The notes under the pieces: model-generated | What the model saw: the letters and a program-made list of their open reading frames with translations, nothing else | The model's database searches: none | What the model was told of the DNA's origin: nothing | Shown here: positions 8,136 to 15,855 of the stretch, in pieces | How the letters are laid out: every line of letters starts with the position of its first letter | Numbering within the stretch: the first letter of the stretch is position 1 | NCBI GenBank assembly: GCA_007693485.1 | Contig: REDM01000106.1 | Span: forward strand, 1 to 39,328 | Direction: 5' to 3' | Origin: Spirochaetaceae bacterium | GTDB lineage: Bacteria; Spirochaetota; Spirochaetia; DSM-27196; PWMO01 | DNA length: 39,328 nucleotides | Program-made: the position numbers and the translations under genes

Positions 8136-9668
8136 ATGCTCAACGACTGCTCGGTACACAACGCGGACGACTTCCGGCGGATGGTCGGCTGCATGGTCCG
8201 AAACTCCCTTTCGATCTCTCGATTTCTGGTCGGACAGCCGGCGGAGGGAATTGGACGGACCGCGCTTGGCGGATTGTTGCAGGAGAGTTCGCGGCTGGAA
8301 GAACTGCTCGATGCATACGGCGCGCGGACCAATCAGGAGTGGCTGCCGTTCCGTCGCTCGGTAGCGGCGCTCAAGCTCTTCTCCGACGTTCACTACAAGA
8401 TTCTTCACATCAAGTACAGCATTCCGCTCTACGCCCTCATGCCCATCGATCATGATATCGGTGCGGCGACTGACACAGCAGTGGACCGAAGCACGCGGCT
8501 GCTGGTGACGGCGATCAAGCGATATCTGGATCAGGCGCAGCAGTACGGTCTGGGAGACCATCCCGCGGTCTATCAGCCGCGCTGCGTCGAGAACGAGCAC
8601 GTCACATGGCGGCTGGACAACGACCTGGTGCGTGGCTCGGTGAAGCGTAAACCCGACGAGACCGTCGTTGAGCTTGCGACCGCCTTTCTGAATGAGGTCG
8701 AGGGAAGCGACTTTCGCGGCGTGTTTGCGGCTCTTGCCGATCGCGGGTTTTTGACCTGCGTGCCCGATGTGGCGTGTGAAAAGGACTTTCGCCGATTTGA
8801 AGAGGTGTTCCACAATCTTCAGGCGCTGTACGACTCGTACGTCGGGGGAACGGACCTGGAGCAGCGCGACGAGAAGCTCGCTTTTTTGAGAGGGCACGCA
8901 ACCATCGTCTACCATCTGCTGGAAATTGTGACCGACTTGACCCACCATTACGAGCGCCACATGGCGGGGGCACAGCGCTCCGATTCGATTGTGCTGGGCG
9001 AGATGAGCGACGACATGGCGTGGCTGGTAGTATCCTACGCCATGGAGTTTGCGGTTGACTACGCAACCAGCGTTCAGGATCTGTGCCGCGAACTGATTCG
9101 TCGCTACACCGAAAGCACTACCCTGACGCTTCCGTCTCCGCCGTACCGCGGGTTTCACGTGCGGCCGTCGACGCTGATCGCGCGCATCGTGCGGCACTAC
9201 GGCAGCAAGGTGTTGTTGCAACTCGAAGACGAACAGTGCGACGCATCCGCACCGCTGGAGATCATTCGCGTCAACGAGCGCATTAACGCGATCAAGAGGC
9301 GAATGATCGGGAAAGACATCCTTGCGATGGTGCGGGAGTACCAGCCGGACCATGACCGTCAGGCGGCGCTCACGGCGATTCTGCTGGAACTGTTTCGCCA
9401 GAAGAAGCTGGTCGTTTACTCGGACGAACTCTCGCTGGACGATGTCCCGGCTGCTGCCGGAGAGTCTCTCGGCGAGTACAGCAAGCGGGCGGTGGCGCAA
9501 CTGCTCGCCGGTGGCGCAATCGACATCCGCGCCGACATTCCGGTGTCATTTCAGGGTGACAAGCGCGCCCTCGACGATCTCAAGGTGCTCGCCGACGCGG
9601 GATACGGCGAAGATCAGGTCGGCAACAACATTCCTCTTCCTACCGCGCTTTCATATTTGAAGCGTTGA
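8136..9668 (+). CDS. Large protein with an internal HPr-like domain
   Basis: A 510-residue, probably cytoplasmic protein that I cannot assign to a characterised family. Around residues 335-415 it carries an HPr-like segment: GFHVRPS holds H341 followed by an arginine two residues later, as in the GLHARPA site of the PTS phosphocarrier HPr, where the histidine is phosphorylated. The first 320 residues are mostly helical, rich in aromatic and histidine residues, and have no motif I recognise. The last 90 look like a mixed alpha/beta tail. ATG 8136 is chosen because the frame before it runs through an extended -10 element; GGAG lies four bases upstream of the ATG but would be mostly upstream of the predicted transcript. 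TypA follows 38 bases later. Confidence 0.75.
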   Translation: MLNDCSVHNADDFRRMVGCMVRNSLSISRFLVGQPAEGIGRTALGGLLQESSRLEELLDAYGARTNQEWLPFRRSVAALKLFSDVHYKILHIKYSIPLYALMPIDHDIGAATDTAVDRSTRLLVTAIKRYLDQAQQYGLGDHPAVYQPRCVENEHVTWRLDNDLVRGSVKRKPDETVVELATAFLNEVEGSDFRGVFAALADRGFLTCVPDVACEKDFRRFEEVFHNLQALYDSYVGGTDLEQRDEKLAFLRGHATIVYHLLEIVTDLTHHYERHMAGAQRSDSIVLGEMSDDMAWLVVSYAMEFAVDYATSVQDLCRELIRRYTESTTLTLPSPPYRGFHVRPSTLIARIVRHYGSKVLLQLEDEQCDASAPLEIIRVNERINAIKRRMIGKDILAMVREYQPDHDRQAALTAILLELFRQKKLVVYSDELSLDDVPAAAGESLGEYSKRAVAQLLAGGAIDIRADIPVSFQGDKRALDDLKVLADAGYGEDQVGNNIPLPTALSYLKR

Positions 9669-9693
9669 CACGGATCGCTGGATCTGGTACCGC
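9665..9693 (+). promoter_or_regulatory. Promoter of typA
   Basis: A perfect TTGACA (9665-9670) overlaps the stop codon of the preceding gene. A weak TACCGC (9688-9693) with an upstream TG lies 17 bases on. The gap to ATG 9707 is 13 bases with no Shine-Dalgarno site, so the leader would be very short. Confidence 0.4.
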
Positions 9694-9706
9694 TTGCGCA
9701 CCAAGT

Positions 9707-11521
9707 ATGAGTACCGAAAAACGAAACGAATTGATTCGCAACATCGCCATCATCGCCCACGTCGACCACGGGAAGACCACCATCGTCGACGCCATGTTCC
9801 GCAGGAGCGGCATTTTTCGCGAAGGGCAGGTTGTTGAAGAACGACTGATGGACCGCCTCGACCTTGAGAGAGAGCGCGGTATCACCATTGCCGCAAAGAA
9901 CTGCGCCGTTCGGTGGAACGGTGTGAAGATCAACATCATCGACACACCCGGACACGCCGACTTCGGCGGCGAAGTGGAACGAGCTCTGGCCATGGCCGAC
10001 GGAGCGCTGCTGCTCGTTGATGCCGCCGAGGGCCCGCTGCCACAGACCCGGTTCGTGCTGAAGAAGACGCTCGAGGCGGGGCTGAAGGTCATCGTGGTCA
10101 TCAACAAAATTGACCGAAAGGATGCACGCCCCGCCGAGGTGCTGAACGAAATCTCGGACCTCTTTATTGATCTGGGCGCCACCGACGAACAGTACGAGTT
10201 CCCCCTGCTGTACGCGATCGGGAGAGACGGAATCGCCCAGCGTACGCTTGAGGAGCAGGGGAGCAACCTCGACGTGCTGCTCGATCTCATCGTCGAGCAG
10301 ATACCCGGCCCGCACGTGCGCTCCGACGCTCCGTTTCAGATGCTGGTCTCCGATCTGGGCTACTCGGATTACCTTGGCCGGCTGGCCATTGGCAGAATCT
10401 ACCATCAGCCGATTCGTGCAGGCGTGCCGCTTGTGCGTGTTGACGTCGACGGCACCGCCGTCAAGCTCAAGGTCTCTCGTCTGCAGGTCTATGACGGGAT
10501 CTCCATCGTCGAGACCGACGAGGCCATTCCCGGTGACGTGGTAGTACTGTCGGGAATCGACGAGGTACACATTGGCGATACCATCTGCACCGCGGAGCAC
10601 CCAAAGCCGATGCGCCGCATTGTGGTTGACGAGCCCACGGTAGCCATGCTGTTTCAACGGAACAACTCGCCGCTTTCGGGTCGTGAGGGCAAGTTCGTGC
10701 AGTCAACCCGCCTCGGCGAGCGGCTCAAGAAGGAAACTCTTCGCAACGTCTCGTTGCGGGTCGATGATACCGCCGACGGTGATGGGTTTCTGGTGCAGGG
10801 TCGTGGCGAGTTTCAGATGGCGATTCTGATCGAGACCATGCGCCGCGAAGGCTATGAAATGTGCGTGGGCCGGCCGCAGGTGATTTATCGCACCCGCGAT
10901 GGCGTTCGCGAGGAGCCGATCGAGCGACTCTTTATTGACTGCGGCGATGAGTACGTGGGGATCGTCACCGAGAAGCTCTCGATTCGCAAGGGGCGACTCG
11001 TGAACCTCGTGAATCATGCCCGGGGCCGAGCCCGCCTGGAGTTTTCGGTTCCATCGCGGTCGCTGATCGGCTTTCGCGATGAGCTGCTTACGGACACCCG
11101 CGGCACCGGCATCATGAATGCCTATCTCGAGGGGTACGAGGCGTACCGCGGCGACTTTCCCTCACGATCAACTGGTTCGCTGGTTGCCGACCGCCAGGGT
11201 GAGGCAGTGGCCTATGCGCTATTCAATCTGGAGCCGCGCGGTCAGCTCTTTGTGACACCGGGAACGTCGGTCTACGAAGGAATGGTGGTTGGCGAACACA
11301 ACCGAGACAACGATCTCGACGTCAATCCGTGCAAAACCAAGAAACTGACCAACATGCGTGCCTCGGGGCGTGATGACAATGTGATTTTGAGCCCGCCGCG
11401 TCTGATGCCGCTTGAGGCAGCGATCAACTTTATCCGGGAAGACGAGCTGGTTGAAGTGACGCCAAAATCGGTTCGTATCCGAAAGACCATTCTCCCGGCG
11501 GTAGAGCGCAAGCGCCGGTAA
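9707..11521 (+). CDS. typA: Ribosome-associated GTPase TypA/BipA
   Basis: A 604-residue translational GTPase of the TypA/BipA family, which binds the ribosome at the elongation-factor site and supports 50S assembly and growth under cold or other stress. The G domain shows AHVDHGKTT (G1, from about residue 17), the switch I segment RGITIAAKN (G2), DTPGHADFGGEVER (G3), NKIDRKDA (G4) and a G5 region. Domain II, the EF-G-like domain III and the BipA-specific C-terminal domain follow. The segment GTGIMNAYLEGYEAY is typical of the family, and the chain has the usual length. The longer frame from TTG 9665 begins inside the -35 box and is rejected. The gene likely has its own promoter besides readthrough from the HPr-like gene. 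Confidence 0.97.
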   Translation: MSTEKRNELIRNIAIIAHVDHGKTTIVDAMFRRSGIFREGQVVEERLMDRLDLERERGITIAAKNCAVRWNGVKINIIDTPGHADFGGEVERALAMADGALLLVDAAEGPLPQTRFVLKKTLEAGLKVIVVINKIDRKDARPAEVLNEISDLFIDLGATDEQYEFPLLYAIGRDGIAQRTLEEQGSNLDVLLDLIVEQIPGPHVRSDAPFQMLVSDLGYSDYLGRLAIGRIYHQPIRAGVPLVRVDVDGTAVKLKVSRLQVYDGISIVETDEAIPGDVVVLSGIDEVHIGDTICTAEHPKPMRRIVVDEPTVAMLFQRNNSPLSGREGKFVQSTRLGERLKKETLRNVSLRVDDTADGDGFLVQGRGEFQMAILIETMRREGYEMCVGRPQVIYRTRDGVREEPIERLFIDCGDEYVGIVTEKLSIRKGRLVNLVNHARGRARLEFSVPSRSLIGFRDELLTDTRGTGIMNAYLEGYEAYRGDFPSRSTGSLVADRQGEAVAYALFNLEPRGQLFVTPGTSVYEGMVVGEHNRDNDLDVNPCKTKKLTNMRASGRDDNVILSPPRLMPLEAAINFIREDELVEVTPKSVRIRKTILPAVERKRR

Positions 11522-11542
11522 CAGCGCTCAGAGCAGCCGTGC

Positions 11543-12496
11543 CTAGAGCAGCCCGGCGTCGCGCCAGCGGGCGAGGATCAGCACCTCGGGGCGGTATTCG
11601 AAGTGGATTGGATCAAAGGAGAGCCACTTTCCGCCCCAGATGAAGCCGTTGCGCTCGAAGCTGTCGATTACCGGTTGCGGCACGCTCCAGCGCTGTTCGA
11701 GGGGGAGGTCCCACCAGTCTTCAATCCCGGAATCGAGCGCCCAGCGCCAGTATCCAAACCGCCGTTGGTAGGATCGTGGAATCAGGTCTACCGCTATCCC
11801 GTAGCTGTGGTAGCTGCGCGATGAGGTGCCCGCGATGTTGCGCCACACAAACCCGCTGACCTGATGCAACTCGTCGAGAAACGAGCGGACCTCCGCATCG
11901 TGTCGTGCAATCGCCAGCACTTCCCGCTCAACACTCTGCAGCGGTTCCACGATCATGCGATGCACCTGGGTCTGCAGGCCGAAGAGGCGGGTGGTTACGA
12001 TGAGCTGGTATCCGTCGCTGCGCACCGCGATGCCGTAGAGTGCGTCAAGGAAACCGTTGTAGCGCGTGGGAGGCGGCGTTGCGCCGCCGCGATTTCGTTG
12101 GCGCAATCGTTCGGCGGTCTGGGAGTCAACGGCTCGAAAAACCAGGGGACCGGTCGTGTAGTTGTAGAATCGTAGTCCAGTGAAGTCTGCACTGTTGAAA
12201 CGCTGGTGTTCGGGCAAGAGTCTCCCGTCTGCCCAGTAGAACCACTGATCTTCAATGCGAAGCGCCCACTCACCGTCACGAAACGCCGTCTCCGAAATCC
12301 GGTCGGGGTACGCATGAGCCAACGCCCGGATCTCCATCCGCCCTGGGGCCTGGCTCTGCGGAACGAGAACACTTCGTGCGGGCGGCTCAACCGCGTCAAC
12401 GGGCGGCGCTCCAATCCCTGTGAAAAGCACCCCGGTGGCGATCACCACAGCGTACCGAGTGAGCGTGCGCGCCCAATGCAAAAAATACCTGATCAT
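11543..12496 (-). CDS. Secreted M15-family peptidase (D-Ala-D-Ala carboxypeptidase/endopeptidase-like)
   Basis: A 317-residue protein with an N-terminal signal peptide or anchor (hydrophobic about residues 13-28), an uncharacterised middle region and a C-terminal LAS/M15 zinc peptidase domain. The zinc ligands are visible as H230 and D237 in SYHSYGIAVD and H298 in DPIHFEYRPE; the layout resembles the M15C group of endolysin-like L-Ala-D-Glu or D-Ala-D-Ala peptidases. It should cut peptidoglycan stem peptides in the periplasm. The upstream in-frame TTG at 12532 lies inside the -35 box of its own promoter, so ATG 12496 is chosen. It has no Shine-Dalgarno site and lies seven bases after the -10, which suggests leaderless translation. 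It is convergent with typA. Confidence 0.88.
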   Translation of the reverse strand: MIRYFLHWARTLTRYAVVIATGVLFTGIGAPPVDAVEPPARSVLVPQSQAPGRMEIRALAHAYPDRISETAFRDGEWALRIEDQWFYWADGRLLPEHQRFNSADFTGLRFYNYTTGPLVFRAVDSQTAERLRQRNRGGATPPPTRYNGFLDALYGIAVRSDGYQLIVTTRLFGLQTQVHRMIVEPLQSVEREVLAIARHDAEVRSFLDELHQVSGFVWRNIAGTSSRSYHSYGIAVDLIPRSYQRRFGYWRWALDSGIEDWWDLPLEQRWSVPQPVIDSFERNGFIWGGKWLSFDPIHFEYRPEVLILARWRDAGLL

Positions 12497-12503
12497 GGGT
12501 GGA

Positions 12504-12532
12504 AAGATACTACGGAACACACCGTTGACCAA
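12504..12532 (-). promoter_or_regulatory. Promoter of the M15 peptidase gene
   Basis: On the minus strand, TTGGTC (12532-12527), 17-base spacer, TATCTT (12509-12504). The gap to the ATG is seven bases. Its -35 overlaps that of the divergent helicase promoter. Confidence 0.5.
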
Positions 12533-12554
12533 CAGCTTTGTAATGTAGTATCTT
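12525..12554 (+). promoter_or_regulatory. Promoter of the DEAD-box helicase gene
   Basis: TTGACC (12525-12530), 18-base spacer, TATCTT (12549-12554). Transcription would begin near 12561 and leave a leader of about 130 bases before GTG 12690. Within that leader I see no clear riboswitch or terminator. Confidence 0.5.
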
Positions 12555-12689
12555 TTCCCATCGTACGGCTGTAATCATACGAACCCGCCGCTCACCTACC
12601 GTGAATCCGCGTGTTTTCTGATTTCTCCACGAAAACCATCCCGGCGCATCGAATCTTCTGGTTCGGGGTGCGCACAACAAGGACCTTTA

Positions 12690-14006
12690 GTGACAACGTT
12701 TCATGATCTCGACCTTTCGCCTGCTCTGTTGAGCGCGGTGGAAACCCAGGGCTATGACTTGCCCACCGAAATTCAGACTCAAACCATCCCGGTCATTCTC
12801 TCCGGACGTGATGTGCTGGCAACCGCACAGACCGGCACCGGAAAGACGGCTGCATTTGTGCTGCCATTGCTCCATCTGCTCGCCGCCCATCCTCCCAAGC
12901 GGGAAGCGCGCGAGTCCGATAGCGCTCCAGCGCAGAACCGCGGTAGCAACGGTACCAGTCGTGGCGCCAACCCCGTCTCATATCCGCGTGTGCTCATTCT
13001 CGCGCCAACGCGCGAACTGGCGGTGCAGATTGACGAGCGAGTGGCGGCCTACGGAGCCGGCCAGGGCATCCGCAACGCGGTGGTCTATGGGGGCGCCTCC
13101 AAGGTAAACCAGCAGCGCGAGCTTCGTCGATTTCCCCAAGTGCTCACCGCAACCCCGGGCCGTCTGATGGACTTCATCGGCGAGAAACAGATCTCACTCG
13201 CCCGCGTTGAGTACCTCGTGCTTGATGAAGCCGACCGCATGCTCGACATGGGGTTCATTCCCGACGTGCGGCGCATCGTCGGTATGATCGAAGGGCACGC
13301 GCAGACCGCGATGTTCTCCGCCACCATGCCGAAGGAGATCGCCGATCTTGCCGCGGGGATTCTCCGCCAACCGACATTCCTGGAGAGTACCGCCGGCGGC
13401 ATGTCTGCAGAGAACATCCTCCAAACCGTCATGTTCGTCGAACAGGCAAACAAACTCGATCTGCTTACCGAGGTCATTGATCGTGAGCAGATGTTCCGGG
13501 TTATTGTGTTTACCCGCACCAAGCATCGTGCGTCACGCGTCGCGAAGGCGCTCTGCAAGTCCGGTATTACCGCGGATTCCATCCACGGTGATAAAACCCA
13601 GGCGCAACGCACGCGAGCCCTCGCCGGGTTTCGCGGCGGAAAGACCCGGGTTCTGGTTGCTACCGATGTCGCCGCGCGCGGCATTGACGTCGATGATATC
13701 TCTCACGTGATCAACTTCGAGATACCGGCAGAGGCTGAGACCTACGTGCACAGAATCGGGCGCACGGCACGCGCCGGCAGCGAAGGTGCGGCGCTCTCGC
13801 TCTGTGATGGAACGGAGCTCCAGTCGCTTCGGCAGATTGAGAAGCTCATCGCGAACCGAATCGCTGTGGACCGTGACAACCGCTTTCACGTGGAGCACGC
13901 TCCCCCCGCGCAACCAAAGCAACGCAGCGGGAAACCGGGGCAACGCGGTCGCTCCCGGGGACCCGCGGCGCACGCGCAGTTCTCACGTCAGGGACGGCGC
14001 CGATAG
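12690..14006 (+). CDS. DEAD-box RNA helicase, RhlE-like
   Basis: A 438-residue ATP-dependent RNA helicase. The Q motif lies near residues 23-30. AQTGTGKT (46-53) is motif I and APTREL follows at about 105. TPGRLMDF comes next, then DEAD box D179-D182, SAT (210-212), and in the second RecA domain TDVAARGIDV and HRIGRTARAG. About 30 low-complexity residues (68-99) are inserted between motifs I and Ia. The tail after about 395 is short, basic and rich in Gln, Arg and Gly, as in RhlE-type proteins that bind RNA or the degradosome. GTG 12690 has AAGGA six bases upstream. The long leader recalls cold-shock helicase genes, but no cold-box motif was identified. The next gene encodes a polynucleotide-kinase-like ATPase. 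Confidence 0.95.
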   Translation: MTTFHDLDLSPALLSAVETQGYDLPTEIQTQTIPVILSGRDVLATAQTGTGKTAAFVLPLLHLLAAHPPKREARESDSAPAQNRGSNGTSRGANPVSYPRVLILAPTRELAVQIDERVAAYGAGQGIRNAVVYGGASKVNQQRELRRFPQVLTATPGRLMDFIGEKQISLARVEYLVLDEADRMLDMGFIPDVRRIVGMIEGHAQTAMFSATMPKEIADLAAGILRQPTFLESTAGGMSAENILQTVMFVEQANKLDLLTEVIDREQMFRVIVFTRTKHRASRVAKALCKSGITADSIHGDKTQAQRTRALAGFRGGKTRVLVATDVAARGIDVDDISHVINFEIPAEAETYVHRIGRTARAGSEGAALSLCDGTELQSLRQIEKLIANRIAVDRDNRFHVEHAPPAQPKQRSGKPGQRGRSRGPAAHAQFSRQGRRR

Positions 14007-14037
14007 CGCTCCGGCCGGACAAGGTCGTATCGCGAAC

Positions 14038-14064
14038 GACGCCGCGTACACATTGCGCGGCGTC
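14038..14064. repeat. Perfect 9-bp hairpin between helicase and PNK-like genes
   Basis: GACGCCGCG (14038-14046) and CGCGGCGTC (14056-14064) pair perfectly around a 9-base loop. There is no T-run after it, so it is not a standard intrinsic terminator. It overlaps the -35 of the next gene's promoter and could also stabilise the helicase mRNA 3' end. Confidence 0.5.
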
Positions 14065-14081
14065 CGATCACGCGGTATACT
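14053..14081 (+). promoter_or_regulatory. Promoter of the PNK-like gene
   Basis: TTGCGC (14053-14058), 17-base spacer, TATACT (14076-14081). The predicted start near 14088 leaves a leader of about 24 bases that contains the Shine-Dalgarno run before GTG 14112. Confidence 0.55.
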
Positions 14082-14111
14082 TTTCGGTATGAATCGGCCG
14101 AGGGGGGAAGG

Positions 14112-14615
14112 GTGAAGCTCGATCCGTTCTACGACCTCGATGTGGTTCTCGTCTGCGGTTTGCCCGCATCGGGCAAGTCACATTTCTCGCGTGGCTACTT
14201 CAATCGAGATGGGCGAAAGCGCGTTAACCGCAAAGAGATTCGGCGGAGTCTTCACCAGATGACCACCTTCGGCGAGGCGTGGAACGAGGCACTGTTTGAT
14301 TCCGGAGATGAGGGACTCGTGAAACACGTCGAGCGACGTATTCTCGAACACCTCCTTCACGGCGGTCAGAAGGTACTCATCGACAACACCAGCGTCACCG
14401 TCGCCTCCCGCAAGAGTTACGTGCAGATTGCACGTCAGATGCATAAGAGCATTGGCGTGATCTTCCTCAATACGCCGTTGAAGACCTGTATTCAGCGCAA
14501 TTCCGGTCGTGACTTCCCGGTTCCCGATGTTGCCATCGTTAATCTGTCGGTCTCACAACAGATCCCCCGATCGGGCGAGGGCTTTGACGAGCTCCTGATT
14601 ATCGGAGAGTACTGA
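14112..14615 (+). CDS. T4-polynucleotide-kinase-like P-loop ATPase
   Basis: A 167-residue single-domain P-loop protein resembling the kinase domain of T4 Pnk, which phosphorylates RNA or DNA 5' ends. GLPASGKS (16-23) is the Walker A motif. D91 in LIDNTS matches the T4 D85 region. R129 and R133 in QRNSGR followed by a PVP segment match the T4 lid arginine stretch RNSKR. However, the T4 signature NRDDYR, whose first Asp is the general base, reads NRKEIR here (39-44), so a lysine stands in the catalytic aspartate position. There is no phosphatase or ligase domain. GTG 14112 follows a strong GGGGGGAAGG. The neighbouring helicase suggests RNA metabolism, but true kinase activity is doubtful. A zeta-toxin-like or other nucleotide kinase role is an alternative. 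Confidence 0.85.
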   Translation: MKLDPFYDLDVVLVCGLPASGKSHFSRGYFNRDGRKRVNRKEIRRSLHQMTTFGEAWNEALFDSGDEGLVKHVERRILEHLLHGGQKVLIDNTSVTVASRKSYVQIARQMHKSIGVIFLNTPLKTCIQRNSGRDFPVPDVAIVNLSVSQQIPRSGEGFDELLIIGEY

Positions 14616-14656
14616 CCGGGGGGCTTCCCCAGCGACCATTTATTCGTGCGCTCAGC

Positions 14657-15124
14657 TTATCGTGCGCCGGCCGCAATCAGCAACTCGATGATTCCCAGAT
14701 TGTACCGGCTTTCCCCGTTGATGATGGCGTAGTGAAGCGGTGTACGGTGGACGTGGTTTGTCACGTTTACTTCGGCACCGGCCGCCAGCAGTTGTTCCAC
14801 CACCGGACGATAGCGCACTCCCAGATGCAGCGGCGTGTTATCAAATGCATCGCGTACCGCAGGGTCGGCACCAAACTCCAGCAGTACGGCAACCACCTCG
14901 GGTCGCCGTGCCGCGCGGTGCAGGGCGGTTCGGCCGATCGCATCGCGCTGTTCGATGTCCGCTCCATTCTGCAGGAGGAGGCGAACCATCTCGGCGTATC
15001 CCCGCGACGAGGCCCAGTGCAGCGGTGGTTGGCGTACCGCGAATGAAGCGTCCGCCGCGGTGAAGAGGATCAGTGAGCAGATCACCGCGAGGGTAAGAAT
15101 CAACGAGGGACGGATCGGTCTCAT
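14657..15124 (-). CDS. Secreted ankyrin-repeat protein
   Basis: A 155-residue protein with a signal peptide (basic start, hydrophobic core about 8-23, likely cleavage after an ADA motif near residue 26) followed by four ankyrin repeats at about 33-60, 64-93, 96-122 and 127-155. The repeats show PLHWAS, TALHRAA, TPLHLGV and TPLHYAI, each with a LLxxGA-type second helix. Ankyrin repeats mediate protein binding, so a periplasmic partner is likely; no catalytic motif is present. It is the last gene of a minus-strand group: it begins 17 bases after the RluA-type gene ends, and both could share the TrmJ-like promoter. Confidence 0.88.
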   Translation of the reverse strand: MRPIRPSLILTLAVICSLILFTAADASFAVRQPPLHWASSRGYAEMVRLLLQNGADIEQRDAIGRTALHRAARRPEVVAVLLEFGADPAVRDAFDNTPLHLGVRYRPVVEQLLAAGAEVNVTNHVHRTPLHYAIINGESRYNLGIIELLIAAGAR

Positions 15125-15141
15125 GGCTTCAGTTTCGTCCT

Positions 15142-15855
15142 TCAGTCGGAATTTTGCAAATTCGACCGGGGGAACAGATCCCAGAGCGGGTCAACGGGAG
15201 GATTGGCATGGAAGACCAGAGGCTCTGCGGTAACGGGGTGGGTAAACGCGAGGGAGCGCGCAAAGAGCGAAATCCCACCGCCGGGATTGGATCGGCGCGC
15301 CCCGTACTTGAGGTCGCCCTTGATGGGGCATCCAATGGCGGCCAGCTGGGCGCGGATCTGGTGGTGGCGGCCGGTGTGCAGGGCAACCTCAAGAAGCGTG
15401 TACCGCTCGCCGTGACCCACCACGCGGTAATCCAGGCGCGACGCCTTGCGTCCGCGGGCCGGCTCAGTATGGACGTACGCCTTGTTTGCGTCGCGGCTCT
15501 GGCTGAGATAGCCCTCGAGGCGGCCCGACTTCTGCGGCGGCTCCCCGGCAACCACAACCCAGTACCGTTTTTCCACCTCCCGTTCCCGGAAGATCCGGTG
15601 GAGATCGCGCAGCACTCCCTCGGTTCGCGCAAAGACCACCACGCCGCCAACCGGTCGGTCAATTCGGTGAACAATTCCCAGGAAGAGCGGGGCACCTGAG
15701 TGGGCCTGTTCGGCACTCAGTTGGTATCGAACCCCGTCCACCAGCGACGGGTCTCCCGACGGATCGTTCTCCACCGGTACCCCGGCCGGCTTGTTCACCA
15801 CAATCAGCCACTCATCCCGATGAATCACGGGAAACAGCGCGGCTGCATCGCTCAC
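15142..15855 (-). CDS. RluA-family pseudouridine synthase
   Basis: A 237-residue enzyme expected to convert specific uridines in rRNA or tRNA to pseudouridine. The catalytic aspartate is D66 in HRIDRPVGG, the RluA-family variant of HRLDxxTSG. VNKPAGVPV near residue 20, EKRYWVVVAG, and HTGRHHQIRAQLAAIGCPIKGDLKYG near 160-185 are further family blocks. There is no N-terminal S4 domain, as in RluA and TruC types, so the target cannot be read from sequence. The GTG start at 15855 overlaps the TGA stop of the TrmJ-like gene (GTGA), a sign of translational coupling. Confidence 0.93.
   Translation of the reverse strand: MSDAAALFPVIHRDEWLIVVNKPAGVPVENDPSGDPSLVDGVRYQLSAEQAHSGAPLFLGIVHRIDRPVGGVVVFARTEGVLRDLHRIFREREVEKRYWVVVAGEPPQKSGRLEGYLSQSRDANKAYVHTEPARGRKASRLDYRVVGHGERYTLLEVALHTGRHHQIRAQLAAIGCPIKGDLKYGARRSNPGGGISLFARSLAFTHPVTAEPLVFHANPPVDPLWDLFPRSNLQNSD

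Noticed and set aside
8115-9500. A 461-codon open frame on the minus strand opposite the HPr-like gene
   Set aside because: It is the mirror of a real gene in GC-rich DNA, has no recognisable domain and lacks initiation signals.
14618-14630. GGGG-GCTT-CCCC hairpin-like stretch after the PNK-like gene
   Set aside because: The stem is only about four pairs and no T-run follows.
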